From positions 47,731 through 111,730 of the forward strand of contig CAZIVR010000001.1 in NCBI GenBank assembly GCA_964542745.1: 64,000 bases of DNA, read 5' to 3'. Under the pieces are notes generated by a model that worked only from the letters and a program-made list of their open reading frames with translations, searched no databases and had not been told where the DNA came from. Below, in pieces: positions 54,101 through 62,097 of the stretch. Origin of the DNA: DATKAB01 sp964542745 (GTDB taxonomy: Bacteria; Eisenbacteria; RBG-16-71-46). A program made the position numbers and the translations under genes. Each line of letters begins with the position of its first letter. Position 1 is the first letter of the stretch.

Positions 54101-55375
54101 CGCGGCTCGACCTCCGGCGTGGGCCGCTGGTACGTGAACGGCGCGCCCTTCACCGCCGCCGACTTCGCGCCGCTCGCGGGCTCGGTCTCGAACGCGGCGG
54201 ATCTCTACATCGGCCAGGCCAACCCCGCGTTCGGGTCCAAGCCCGGCTTCGGAGGAACGATCGTTCACCTCGAGGTCTTCCGCACCGTCCTGCCCGGGGG
54301 CTCGATCTCGACGATCACGGCGGCGTTCGTGGCGGGCAAGTGCCCCGAATTCATCGCGCTGCCTTCGGTCACGACGATGTGCGCCAACGCGAGCACGGCA
54401 CAGGTGTGCTTCAGCATCTGCAACACGACGGCCACGCCCCGGACCTACCACTGGTCGGCGGCGGGGCTTCCGGCCGGGCCTGGCTGCACCGTCGCGGGCC
54501 CGACCCAGTTCAATCCGCCCGCGGGCTCGGTGACGGTTCCGCCGGGGAGCTGCTCGCCGCCGATCTGCGTGACCGTGGCGCGCCCTCCGGGAATGACCGC
54601 GCACAATTCCACCGCGTGCTACGGCATCACCATCGTCAACGACTCCACCGGAACCTGCTACACGAAGCAGGGCAAGCTGCGCGCCGACAACTGCTGGTGC
54701 GTGACGCCGCAGCAGAACGGCGTCGTGAACGTCGCCGCCCGGGTCCCGGCAGGCACCGCGATCGGCATCGGCCTCGATCACCCGTGCGGACCCATTCCCA
54801 CGGCGAGCTACCGCGTGAGCGCGGTCTGGCTCAACACGGACCATCCGGACCCGCAGGCGCTCAGCCTGAACGGCCTGCCGCCGGGAACCCCGGTCACGGG
54901 AACGCTGTCGGGCGGGGCCACCGGGCTGAGCGTGCAGGCGAGCTACCCGGCGGCCTACGACCCCGCGGCGCCCTACGAGATCGTGTTCGAGGTCGACCCG
55001 AATGGAACCGGCGACTGGGAGCGCTGGGGCGGCACGGTCGTCGCCGCTTCCTACGACACGACGCAAGTGCTCGGTCTCGCGCCGACCCTTCCTGCGGTCG
55101 AGAGCGTGCGGCTGGTCGCGACCCCCAACCCGTTCCTGACCGGCTCGACGCTCGCCTTCACGCTCGCACGCGCGGAAGCGGTGACGGTCGGCGTCTACGA
55201 CCTGGGCGGCCGCCGCGTGAGGTCGCTCGAGGCCGGGCGGCTGGCCGCCGGCCCCCACCGCTTCGAGTGGAACGGGCGCGACGATCGCGGCCGGCGCGTC
55301 GCGGCCGGCGTCTACTTCGCGAGGCTTGCCATGGGCTCACGGCACGTCGAAGTGAAGGTCGTGAAGCTTCGGTAG
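51110..55375 (+). CDS. large secreted NHL-repeat protein with SdrD-B-like, LamG-like and sorting domains
   Basis: From ATG 51110 (GGAG 5 bp upstream) the product is 1421 residues. It has a signal peptide to ~28 and six NHL propeller repeats ~28-315 (GNGQFNQPVGVAV, DTGNYRVQKF). A second propeller-like region runs ~330-700, then an SdrD B-like module ~733-825 (GRKFLDANRNSLKDPGE, a form found in surface adhesins). A LamG-like lectin fold ~843-1077 (FGTGSFSLDAWVRPD, GDWTHVAVTVD), a Cys-containing Ig-like module and a FlgD-Ig tail from ~1335 complete it. It is a mosaic surface protein of unknown ligand. The open frame upstream to 50975 has no ribosome site. Confidence 0.85.
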   Translation: MPRSPRPHHALLVAALLVSLPTTPSPAAVLTNYVLQWGSFGSGNGQFNQPVGVAVDFSGNVYVTDMGNDRVQVFNGSGVWQYSFGGTGSGPGQFLRPYGISINGGDLYVVDTGNYRVQKFTLAGSFLLQWGSQGSGNGQFQRPRGVAASGTGSVFVTDDSLDRVQSFDGLGAYQLQWGTTGSSPGEFRGPNGIVADAGGGAVIVADSSNHRIQRFDSLGNLLNLWGTQGGGNGQFQGPVGIASTGFEYFGVDTGNDRMQKFNYSYLYATQWGGTGTGNGQFVRPHSAAVDGSFIYVTDTGNHRVQKFGPPSDGACATCFSPPEGCCAALPQVGGPWTRIAVGTRESDPGGSWPYVVTIFDLTSTPLPPEDANWASITRYSGPGAGWRADSLGSVFGLTLDSYGNIFVAHSSCYANDRIGQVFGGAPGAIYRLDAVSGAISTFCVLPNQQDPMLAVGDDYPGLGNITYDCQHQQFFATNLEDGRIYRIQPNGVNGTTGSVVETFDPLAPDNGLPGWAAVGERLWGVQVHGNRVYYAVWALDLESGNTLNEIRSVGLTLAGAFAAGTDQHELWLPLLTPYDFSFPVADISFSSQGRMLLGERGISTMSYPYPHYARALEYQCSGGCWVPANGYSLGVGNGENSEGGVDYDLHPFTGPSGTIGRVWVTTDAMHSPSQPPYTDYVYGYQGLRPNLPSGSVVNSMLIDSDGATVNFADKSQSGDVEVPGCPVVEVGAICGRKFLDANRNSLKDPGESYAGGWTIRATGPGGTYTTVTDANGNYCFTNLVTGTWTLSEVGQPSFVQTAPASVTYSVSLAGGQTLFGYDFGNYACAQGGPGCVQPPTGMSAWYPFAPTPGAGTTAADVTHLSPARNAAQLVGGAAIEPGDPGSSGGPASFGGLRLATAADYARVPYADQLDLNFGTGSFSLDAWVRPDPGIAGERTIVEKRHLNSSSPYRMLGWALYLDGQQLTLEIGNGIETQVVPGPAIPAGDWTHVAVTVDRGSTSGVGRWYVNGAPFTAADFAPLAGSVSNAADLYIGQANPAFGSKPGFGGTIVHLEVFRTVLPGGSISTITAAFVAGKCPEFIALPSVTTMCANASTAQVCFSICNTTATPRTYHWSAAGLPAGPGCTVAGPTQFNPPAGSVTVPPGSCSPPICVTVARPPGMTAHNSTACYGITIVNDSTGTCYTKQGKLRADNCWCVTPQQNGVVNVAARVPAGTAIGIGLDHPCGPIPTASYRVSAVWLNTDHPDPQALSLNGLPPGTPVTGTLSGGATGLSVQASYPAAYDPAAPYEIVFEVDPNGTGDWERWGGTVVAASYDTTQVLGLAPTLPAVESVRLVATPNPFLTGSTLAFTLARAEAVTVGVYDLGGRRVRSLEAGRLAAGPHRFEWNGRDDRGRRVAAGVYFARLAMGSRHVEVKVVKLR

Positions 55376-55512
55376 CGGTTCGTGTCGCGGCGGTCCGGTC
55401 GTTTGGCCCGCCCTTCGGAAGGCCCGTGAGCGTGCCCGCTCCGCCCGATTGCGGAGGCCGCCCGAGTCCGCGCCGCGCCTTGACCCCCCCGGGTCCCCAA
55501 GTTAGCGTCCCC

Positions 55513-55584
55513 ATGGCGCTCCCGCTCCGCACGGTGCACGGATGCCCGGCCGCGGAACACCCAAGGACGGACCCCCGCCCGTGA
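55513..55584 (+). CDS. possible 23-codon upstream minicistron
   Basis: ATG 55513 reads 23 codons to TGA 55582-55584, which overlaps the GTG 55581 of the TatT gene as GTGA. A TAGCGT lies only 4 bp before the ATG. Same design as the minicistron at 29722. It may be a coupling leader or chance. Confidence 0.25.
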   Translation: MALPLRTVHGCPAAEHPRTDPRP

Positions 55585-56573
55585 GCCTTCAACCCCACAT
55601 GCCCACGCCTCGATCGAGCCGCTTTCGCGTCCCGCTGACAGCGCTGCTGCTGGCCGCGGTCGCGCTGGGCCTCGGCTCCTGCTCGATCAAGCGCATGGCG
55701 GTCAAGAGCGTCGCCAACTCGATCGCCAGCGGGCCCGACGTGTACGGCACCGACGACGATCCCGAGCTGGTGCGCGACGCGCTGCCCTTCGGGCTCAAGA
55801 CCATGGAGTCGCTGCTCGCGGTGGTGCCCGATCACGAAGGCCTGCTGCTCGCCGCCTGCCGCGGCTACACGCAATACGCCGCGGCGTTCGTGCAGTCCGA
55901 GGGCGACCTGCTGGTCAGCAGCGACTACCCGCGCTCGCAGCACCTGCACGGGCGGGCGTTCCGGCTTTACCTGCGCGCGCGCGGCTTCGGGCTGCGCGGG
56001 CTCGAGCGCCGCTACCAGGGCATCGGCCGCGCGCTGGAGTTGGACCCCGCGCGCGCCGCGGCGCGCATCGGCAAGCGCGACGTGCCGATGCTGTTCTGGA
56101 CCGCGGCGTCGTGGGGTTCGGCGATCTCGCTCGGCAAGGACCAGCCCGAGATGCTGGCCGACCTGCCCGCGATCCGCGCGCTGCTCGAGCGCGGGCTGGC
56201 GCTCGACGAGGCGTTCGAGGGCGGCGCGTTCCACGAGGCGCTGATCGTGCTCGACGCGCTGCCCGAGGCGATGGGCGGCTCGCCCGAGCGCGCCCGCGGG
56301 CACTTCCGGCGCGCGATCGAGCTCTCGGGCGACGCGCGGCCCGGCCCCTACGTGACGCTCGCCACCAGCGTGTCGGTGGCGAAGCAGGATCGCGCCGAGT
56401 TCCGCTCGCTGCTCGAGAAGGCCCTGACGTACGATCCCGACAAGAACCCGTCGCAACGCCTGGCGACCCTCGTCCTGCAGCGCAAGGCCCGCGCGCTGCT
56501 CGAGCGCGAGGCCGAGTTCTTCATCGAAGACGCACCCGCTCCCGATTCCCTTTCCACCGAGGACAACCGATGA
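55581..56573 (+). CDS. TRAP transporter TatT-type lipoprotein
   Basis: The product (330 residues from GTG 55581, 324 from ATG 55599) is a lipoprotein: hydrophobic segment LTALLLAAVALGLGSC with the lipobox cysteine. The remainder is helical with TPR-like character and PELVRDALPFGLKTMESLL, as in the TatT component (TRAP transporter T-component family). TatT is known as a periplasmic trimer that works with the DctP binding protein. It heads an operon with dctP and the permease and overlaps dctP (ATGA). I chose GTG because of the GTGA overlap; ATG 55599 is nearly as likely. Confidence 0.8.
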   Translation: MSLQPHMPTPRSSRFRVPLTALLLAAVALGLGSCSIKRMAVKSVANSIASGPDVYGTDDDPELVRDALPFGLKTMESLLAVVPDHEGLLLAACRGYTQYAAAFVQSEGDLLVSSDYPRSQHLHGRAFRLYLRARGFGLRGLERRYQGIGRALELDPARAAARIGKRDVPMLFWTAASWGSAISLGKDQPEMLADLPAIRALLERGLALDEAFEGGAFHEALIVLDALPEAMGGSPERARGHFRRAIELSGDARPGPYVTLATSVSVAKQDRAEFRSLLEKALTYDPDKNPSQRLATLVLQRKARALLEREAEFFIEDAPAPDSLSTEDNR

Positions 56574-57640
56574 CCCGACGCACCCGACCGGGCCGACATC
56601 CCCGCGCTCCCATCACCCTGGCCGCGATCCTCCTGCCCCTCGCCGCGCTGGCCGCCGGCGCCGCGACGCTTCCACGCGCCGCGCACGCCCAGCCCGCCCA
56701 GGTGGTGAAGCTCGCCACCCTCGTGCCGGAGGGCTCGGTGTGGGACAAGGCCATGCGCGAGATGGGAGCGGCGTGGGCCACCGGGACGCAGAACCGGGTG
56801 GCGCTGCGCGTCTACCCCGGCGGCGTCGCGGGCGACGAGCCGGACATCGTGCGCAAGATGCGGATCGGCCAGCTCCAGGCGGCGGCGGTCACCACCGCCG
56901 GGCTCGCCTCCATCGATCCGGCGTTCCACATCTTCAACATCCCGATGTTCTTCGACTCGTACCCCGAGCTCTACGCGACCCTCTCGGCGCTCGAGCCGGT
57001 GCTCAAGCAGCGCCTCGAGCAGCGCGGCTTCGTGCTCCTCAACTGGGGCCACGGCGGCTGGGTCTACTTCTTCACCAAGCAGCCGGTCGCGTCGGTGGAC
57101 GGGCTCAAGAAGACCAAGCTGTTCGTGTGGGCGGGGGACGACCAGATGGCGCAGCAGTGGAAGGCCCTCGGCTTCCAGCCGGTGGCGCTCGCGGCCACCG
57201 ACATCATGACCGGGCTCCAGACCGGGATGATCGACGCCTATCCCACGACGCCGCTGCTCGGGCTCTCGCTCCAGTGGTACAAGCTGACGCCCAACATGGT
57301 GGGGCTCGGCATGGCGCCGCTGGTGGGCGGGCTGGTCATGAACAAGTCGGCGTGGATGAGGATCGGGGAGGCCGACCGCGGCAAGATCCTCGCGGCATCG
57401 CGGCGCATGGAGCGGCGGCTGCAGAACGAGGTGCCCGAGCAGGACACGACCGCGGTCGCCGAGATGCGCGAGCGCGGGCTCACGGTGAACGCGGTCGGCG
57501 CGACCGACGCCGGCCAGTTCCGCGCGGTGGCCGACCAGTTCGCGGCGGGCATCCCGGGCTCGCGCGTGCCGCCCGAGATCCTCGCGGCCGCCCGCAAGGC
57601 GCGCGACGAGTTCCGCAGGAAGAACGGGAGCGCGCGCTGA
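56570..57640 (+). CDS. dctP: TRAP transporter substrate-binding protein (DctP)
   Basis: The 356-residue product has a signal peptide ending near AAHAQP (about residue 42). A DctP fold follows: VKLATLVPEGSVWDKAMREM, DEPDIVRKMRIGQLQAA, FDSYPELYATLS, LQTGMIDAYPTTPL. It captures a ligand, usually a carboxylate, in the periplasm and passes it to the DctQM permease. The ATG overlaps the TatT stop by four bases. The stop overlaps the CTG start of the permease (CTGA). The ligand is not determined; the common Arg that binds carboxylates is not certain here. Confidence 0.85.
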   Translation: MTRRTRPGRHPRAPITLAAILLPLAALAAGAATLPRAAHAQPAQVVKLATLVPEGSVWDKAMREMGAAWATGTQNRVALRVYPGGVAGDEPDIVRKMRIGQLQAAAVTTAGLASIDPAFHIFNIPMFFDSYPELYATLSALEPVLKQRLEQRGFVLLNWGHGGWVYFFTKQPVASVDGLKKTKLFVWAGDDQMAQQWKALGFQPVALAATDIMTGLQTGMIDAYPTTPLLGLSLQWYKLTPNMVGLGMAPLVGGLVMNKSAWMRIGEADRGKILAASRRMERRLQNEVPEQDTTAVAEMRERGLTVNAVGATDAGQFRAVADQFAAGIPGSRVPPEILAAARKARDEFRRKNGSAR

Positions 57641-59439
57641 CCGGCTTCCTCGGCCGCTTCGAGCGCGGCCTCTCGAACGTCGCGCTCGCGCTCATGGCGA
57701 TCCTGCCGATCGCCGAGATCGCGTGGCGCGCGATCTTCAAGATCGGGCTGCCGGGCTCGGGCCCCTTCGTCCAGCACCTCACGCTGTGGGTGGGGTTCAT
57801 GGGCGCGGCGCTCGCCGCCCGCGACGGAAGGCTGCTCGCGCTCGCGACCGGCGCGTTCCTCCCGGAGGGCCCGGTGCGGCGGGCCGCCTCGGCCGCATCG
57901 AGCACGGTGGCGGTGGCGATCACGGTGCTGCTGGCGCGCGCCTCGTGGGAGCTCGCGATGGCGGAGCGCGGCTCGGGCGCGGTGATCGCGCTCGCGGTGC
58001 CGGTGTGGGTGGCCCAGCTGGTGCTGCCGCTGGCGTTCGCGCTGATCGCGGCGCGCATCGCGTGGCGCGCCGACGCGTCGTGGTGGGGGCGGGGGATCGC
58101 CGCGCTCGGGGGTGCGGCCGGGTTCGCGCTCGCGAGCCGGCCCGAGCTGCTGGCCGCGATCCCGCCGTGGCCCGCGGCGGCCCTCGTGATCGGGGCGGCC
58201 CTGCTCGGGGGTCCGCTGTTCGCGCTGCTCGGAGGCGTGGCGCTGGTGTTCTTCATGCACGACGGCGTGCCGATCGCCGCGGTGCCCGCGGAGACCTACC
58301 GGCTCGCGGTCTCGCCCACGCTGGCCGCGATCCCGCTCTTCACGCTCACCGGCTTCCTGCTCGCGGAGGGGCGCGCCTCGAGCCGCCTGCTGCGCGTGTT
58401 CCGCGCGCTGCTCGGCTGGATGCCGGGCGGCACGGCGATCGTGGTGGCGGTGGTGTGCGCGTTCTTCACCGCGTTCACGGGGGGGTCGGGCGTCACGATC
58501 CTCGCGCTCGGGGCGCTGCTCTTCAAGGCGCTCACCGAGGAGCGCTACGGCGAGAACTTCTCCCTCGGGCTCCTCACCGGCTGCGGCTCGCTCGGCCTGC
58601 TGTTCCCGCCCGCGCTCCCGATCATCCTGTACGGGATCGTGGCGCAGATCTCGATCGAGGACCTGTTCATCGGCGGCGTCGTGCCCGGTTTCCTGCTGCT
58701 CGCGCTCGTGATCGCGTGGGGCGTCCGCGAGGGCGCGGCCCGCAAGGTCGCGCGGCCCCCCTTCGACGCCCGCGAGCTGCTCGCGGCCTCGTGGGAGGCG
58801 AAGTGGGAGCTGGCCATGCCGGCGATGGTGCTGGTGGCGATCTTCGGCGGCTTCGCCACGCTGGTCGAGGCCGCCGCGCTCACCGCGCTCTACGCGTTCG
58901 TCACCCAGAGCTTCGTGCTCCGGGATCTCTCGGTGCGCCGCGACCTGCCGCGCGTGCTCGGCGAGAGCGTGGTGCTGGTGGGCGGCGTGCTGGTCATCCT
59001 CGGCGCCGCGATGGGTCTCTCGAGCTACATGGTGGACGCCCAGGTGCCGGCGCGGCTCGTGGAGTGGACGCAGGGCAACGTGCACTCGGCCGCCGTGTTC
59101 CTGCTCGGCCTCAACCTGTTCCTGCTGGTGGTGGGGGCCTTGATGGACATCTTCTCGGCCACCGTCGTGGTGGTGCCCCTGATCGTGCCGATCGCGCAGG
59201 CGTTCGGCATCCACCCCGTGCACCTCGGCATCATCTTCGTGGCCAACCTCGAGCTGGGCTACCTCACGCCGCCGGTGGGACTCAACCTGTTCCTCTCCTC
59301 GTACCGGTTCGACCGGCCGGTGCTGCAGGTGGCGCGGGCCACGCTGCCGATCCTCGGGATCCTGGGGCTCGGGGTGCTGCTGATCACCTACCTGCCCTGG
59401 CTCACCACCGGGCTGCTGGGGCTGCTCGGACGCGGCTGA
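57637..59439 (+). CDS. TRAP transporter fused small-large permease (DctQM)
   Basis: The 600-residue protein joins a DctQ-like four-helix part (about 1-150) to a DctM large permease (about 185-600), which shows FTGGSGVTILALGALLFKAL and LGYLTPPVGLNLFLSSYRF. It is the sodium-dependent carrier of the TRAP system in the inner membrane. The start appears to be CTG 57637: GGGAG lies exactly 6 bp upstream and the CTG overlaps the DctP stop as CTGA. No ATG, GTG or TTG lies nearer the natural N-terminus; the first internal ATG would cut into helix 1. Confidence 0.85.
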   Translation: MTGFLGRFERGLSNVALALMAILPIAEIAWRAIFKIGLPGSGPFVQHLTLWVGFMGAALAARDGRLLALATGAFLPEGPVRRAASAASSTVAVAITVLLARASWELAMAERGSGAVIALAVPVWVAQLVLPLAFALIAARIAWRADASWWGRGIAALGGAAGFALASRPELLAAIPPWPAAALVIGAALLGGPLFALLGGVALVFFMHDGVPIAAVPAETYRLAVSPTLAAIPLFTLTGFLLAEGRASSRLLRVFRALLGWMPGGTAIVVAVVCAFFTAFTGGSGVTILALGALLFKALTEERYGENFSLGLLTGCGSLGLLFPPALPIILYGIVAQISIEDLFIGGVVPGFLLLALVIAWGVREGAARKVARPPFDARELLAASWEAKWELAMPAMVLVAIFGGFATLVEAAALTALYAFVTQSFVLRDLSVRRDLPRVLGESVVLVGGVLVILGAAMGLSSYMVDAQVPARLVEWTQGNVHSAAVFLLGLNLFLLVVGALMDIFSATVVVVPLIVPIAQAFGIHPVHLGIIFVANLELGYLTPPVGLNLFLSSYRFDRPVLQVARATLPILGILGLGVLLITYLPWLTTGLLGLLGRG

Positions 59440-59546
59440 CCGCCCCGCGGGGCCCTGGAAATTCCCCCTGTTTTCCGGATCGCGCCGGGCCTAGGCTCGT
59501 GCTCCGCGGGACGCCTCCCGCGTCCCGCAGTGCGAGGAGGCCCGCC

Positions 59547-60287
59547 ATGCGTTTTCCACATGTCCTTCGCTCGCTTCCCCTCGCCGCGGCCGTCGCGCTG
59601 GCGTCGGCGCCCGCTCACGCCGGGGCCATCTGGTCCATCTCCGCCGGCAAGGAGAACGGCTTCGCGGTCACGGGGAACATCGACTACAAGCTCTTCTGCC
59701 AGGACGGTTCGATCGTCTCGGGGAGCTCGGGCGCCCAGCCCGGTTCGGCGTCGTGCACCGACGGCTCCAACTCGATCACCTGGTCGTGGGGCCTCACGAG
59801 CGGGGACGGCCTGCCGATGCCGTGGACCAAGGTCGAGAACCACGACAAGAAGTCCGCGGCCTTTCGCAAGGCGCTCAGCGACTCGCTGAAGGAGCTGTTC
59901 AACCAGGGCAAGCTGGTGGTCTTCGGACGGGTGATCCTCCCCCGGGAGAACCGCTACGCGGAGCGCGCGGTGATCGCCGTGCCCCAGGCCGTGATTCGGC
60001 CGCACCTCGGGAAGTCGCTGGACCAGATGCTGGCCGACAACGTGTTCCCGCCGCACGCCGTGCTGTTCCACCGCCGCTACCAGTACCTGGCCTCGGATCT
60101 CGACGCGACCGAGCGGGACACGGTGGCCGCGCCCGGCATCACCGATCCCAACGACCTCTGCATCCACGAGTACGCCAACGCCACGCTGGCCGCGCCGGGC
60201 CTCACGCCGCCGGGGGTGGCGGCGGCCGCGGCGCTGGCGCTGGCGGCGGGGGCGCTGGTCCTGCGGCGCCGGCGCCGGACCGCCTGA
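59547..60287 (+). CDS. secreted protein with C-terminal hydrophobic segment and Arg tail
   Basis: The 246-residue product has a signal peptide (LPLAAAVALASAPAHAG) preceded by GAGGAGG 6 bp before the ATG. The mature part (WSISAGKENGFAVTGNIDY; HAVLFHRRYQYLASDLDAT) matches nothing I know. It ends with PPGVAAAAALALAAGALVLRRRRR: Pro-Pro-Gly, a hydrophobic helix and an Arg cluster. That is the layout of CTERM-type sorting signals (PEP-CTERM, MYXO-CTERM and similar), which are cleaved by an archaeosortase or rhombosortase-like enzyme. Whether this genome has one is unknown. TAGGCT lies at 59492-59497. Confidence 0.7.
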   Translation: MRFPHVLRSLPLAAAVALASAPAHAGAIWSISAGKENGFAVTGNIDYKLFCQDGSIVSGSSGAQPGSASCTDGSNSITWSWGLTSGDGLPMPWTKVENHDKKSAAFRKALSDSLKELFNQGKLVVFGRVILPRENRYAERAVIAVPQAVIRPHLGKSLDQMLADNVFPPHAVLFHRRYQYLASDLDATERDTVAAPGITDPNDLCIHEYANATLAAPGLTPPGVAAAAALALAAGALVLRRRRRTA

Positions 60288-60349
60288 GGTCGGCGCGGGC
60301 CTGCGGCGCGAGGCCGGGCCCGGCGCGGGTCGGGTAACCTTCCCGCGCC

Positions 60350-60688
60350 ATGCCCGACCGCCCGCTGCTCGTCTACGACGGCGACTGCGCCTTCTGCCGG
60401 CGCTGGATCGCGCGCTGGCGAAGGCTCACCGGCGACCGGGTGGACTACGAGCCGTACCAGCGCGCCGCCGAGCGCTTCCCCGAGGTGCCGCGCGAGCGCT
60501 TCGCGGAGTCGGTCCACCTTCGTGCTCCCGACGGCCGCTGGTCGCGCGGCGCGGCGGCGGCCCTCGGCGCGCTCGAGGGCGTGCCGGTCGCCGGACTGCT
60601 CCCCTGGGCCTACCGGCGGGTGCCGGGGCTCGCCGCGCTCGCCGAGGCCTGCTATCGCGGGGTGGCGAGGAATCGGGGCCGCTGGTAG
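60350..60688 (+). CDS. DUF393 / DCC-family thiol-disulfide oxidoreductase-like protein
   Basis: The 112-residue protein begins LLVYDGDCAFCRRW, the family signature, with C13 and C16 in a CxxC thioredoxin-like site. The length is typical. The family is thought to be redox-active, but substrates are unknown. TAACCT lies 9 bp before the ATG and there is no Shine-Dalgarno, so a leaderless transcript is likely. It is followed by pepT in the same direction. Confidence 0.85.
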   Translation: MPDRPLLVYDGDCAFCRRWIARWRRLTGDRVDYEPYQRAAERFPEVPRERFAESVHLRAPDGRWSRGAAAALGALEGVPVAGLLPWAYRRVPGLAALAEACYRGVARNRGRW

Positions 60689-60734
60689 CGTGGCGCGATT
60701 CCGGACTCCGATCCCCCGTCTCACGGAGGCACGC

Positions 60735-61988
60735 ATGCCGCCGTCGCTCACCGGGACCTCGGTCCTCGAACGGTTCCTGCGCTACGTCGCCTACGACACG
60801 CAGTCCGACCCGCGGTCCGACACCTACCCGAGCACCGCCAGCCAGATGGTCCTGCTCGACCTGCTGGTGTCCGAGCTGAAGGCGCTCGGCGTGACCGACG
60901 CCTCGCGCGACGAGCGCGGCTACGTGTTCGGCACCGTGCCCGCCACCTCGAAGAAGCCGGGTGTGCCGGTGATCGGCTTCCTGGCCCACGTGGACACCTC
61001 GCCCGAGGCGAGCGGCAAGGACGTGAAGCCCGTGCTGCACGAAAACTGGAACGGCGAGGACATCCGCTTCCCCGATGACCCGGCGCTCCGGCTTCGTCCC
61101 GCGGAGCTCCCGGCGCTGCGCGACCGCGTGGGGTACGACATCGTGACCGCTTCGGGCACGACCCTGCTCGGCGCGGACGACAAGGCGGGCGTCGCGGAGA
61201 TCATGGCCGCGGCCGAGTACCTGCTGAAGCACCCGGAGATCCCGCACGGGCCGATCCGGATCGGGTTCACGCCGGACGAGGAGATCGGGAACGGCACGCG
61301 ATTCTTCGACGTCGCCAGGTTCGGGGCCGCCTACGCCTACACGATGGACGGCGAGACCGCCGGGATCCTCGACACGTCCACCTTCTCGGCCGACTCGATG
61401 GCCGTGATCTTCCAGGGCTTCATCACCCATCCCGGCATGGCGAAGGGGCGGATGATCAACTCGATCAAGATCGCCGCCGACTTCCTGTCGCGCCTTCCCA
61501 AGGACGGGCTGTCGCCCGAGACCACCGAGGGCCTCGAGGGCTTCGTGCACCCCAACGACATGATCGCCGCGGTGGACCGCACCACCGTGCGCTTCATCAT
61601 CCGTGACTTCTCGACGCCGGGATTGCGCGAGAAGGAGGACCTGCTCGAGCGGCTCGCCCGCGAGACCGTCGCCGACTGGCCGGGCTCGAGCGTGCGCTTC
61701 GAGGTGCAGGAGAGCTACCGCAACCTGCGCGAGGTGCTGGACCGGCACCCCGAGGTCGTGGAGAACGCGCGCGAGGCCTACCGGCGCTCGGGGCTCACGC
61801 CGGTGGACGGGGCGATCCGCGGCGGCACCGACGGCTCGCGCCTCAGCTTCATGGGGCTTCCCACGCCCAACATCTTCGCGGGCGGGCACCAGTTCCACTC
61901 CCGGCTCGAGTGGGTCGCGGTGCAGGACATGGAGAAGGCCGTCGAGGTGATCGTGAACCTGGCGCGGGTGGTGGAGGAGCGGGCGTAG
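60735..61988 (+). CDS. pepT: peptidase T (tripeptide aminopeptidase)
   Basis: The 417-residue protein matches PepT (M20B). H85 and D87 (LAHVDTSP), D148 (GADDKAG), E182-E183 (TPDEEIGNG), D205 (TMDGE) and a late His in AGGHQFHSRLEW give the two-zinc site and the catalytic glutamate. RGGTDGSRLSFMGLPTPNIFAGG is the usual C-terminal signature. It removes the N-terminal residue from tripeptides in the cytoplasm. The length is standard. GGAGG lies 5 bp before the ATG. Confidence 0.95.
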   Translation: MPPSLTGTSVLERFLRYVAYDTQSDPRSDTYPSTASQMVLLDLLVSELKALGVTDASRDERGYVFGTVPATSKKPGVPVIGFLAHVDTSPEASGKDVKPVLHENWNGEDIRFPDDPALRLRPAELPALRDRVGYDIVTASGTTLLGADDKAGVAEIMAAAEYLLKHPEIPHGPIRIGFTPDEEIGNGTRFFDVARFGAAYAYTMDGETAGILDTSTFSADSMAVIFQGFITHPGMAKGRMINSIKIAADFLSRLPKDGLSPETTEGLEGFVHPNDMIAAVDRTTVRFIIRDFSTPGLREKEDLLERLARETVADWPGSSVRFEVQESYRNLREVLDRHPEVVENAREAYRRSGLTPVDGAIRGGTDGSRLSFMGLPTPNIFAGGHQFHSRLEWVAVQDMEKAVEVIVNLARVVEERA

Positions 61989-62015
61989 TTCTCGCAATTC
62001 GTGCACGTAGGGTCG

Positions 62016-62097
62016 GGGGGCAAGGAAGATCGCCCGCGGCGCCGCGACGGCCCCCGTCCCACCTTCAGCGGTGCCGCGAGCGATCCTCCTTGCCCCC
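62016..62097. repeat. long inverted repeat at the convergent end of pepT and the PD40 gene
   Basis: Positions 62016-62033 (GGGGGCAAGGAAGATCGC) pair with 62080-62097 with one mismatch, with further GC-rich complementarity inside. It lies just after pepT and includes the last codons of the minus-strand gene. It may act as a two-way terminator, though no T-tract follows. Confidence 0.55.

Noticed and set aside
50489..55258. Very long open frame on the minus strand across the NHL-repeat gene, and similar ones at 19849-22929, 7708-10278 and 44007-46814
   Set aside because: They are antisense or shifted shadows of real genes. Composition is Arg/His/Val/Gly-rich with no domain, signal peptide or ribosome site, as expected in GC-rich DNA where stops are rare.
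62016..62097. Interpreting the inverted repeat as a mobile REP or MITE element
   Set aside because: Only one copy was seen and it has no flanking duplication. A two-way terminator at a convergent gene end is the simpler reading.
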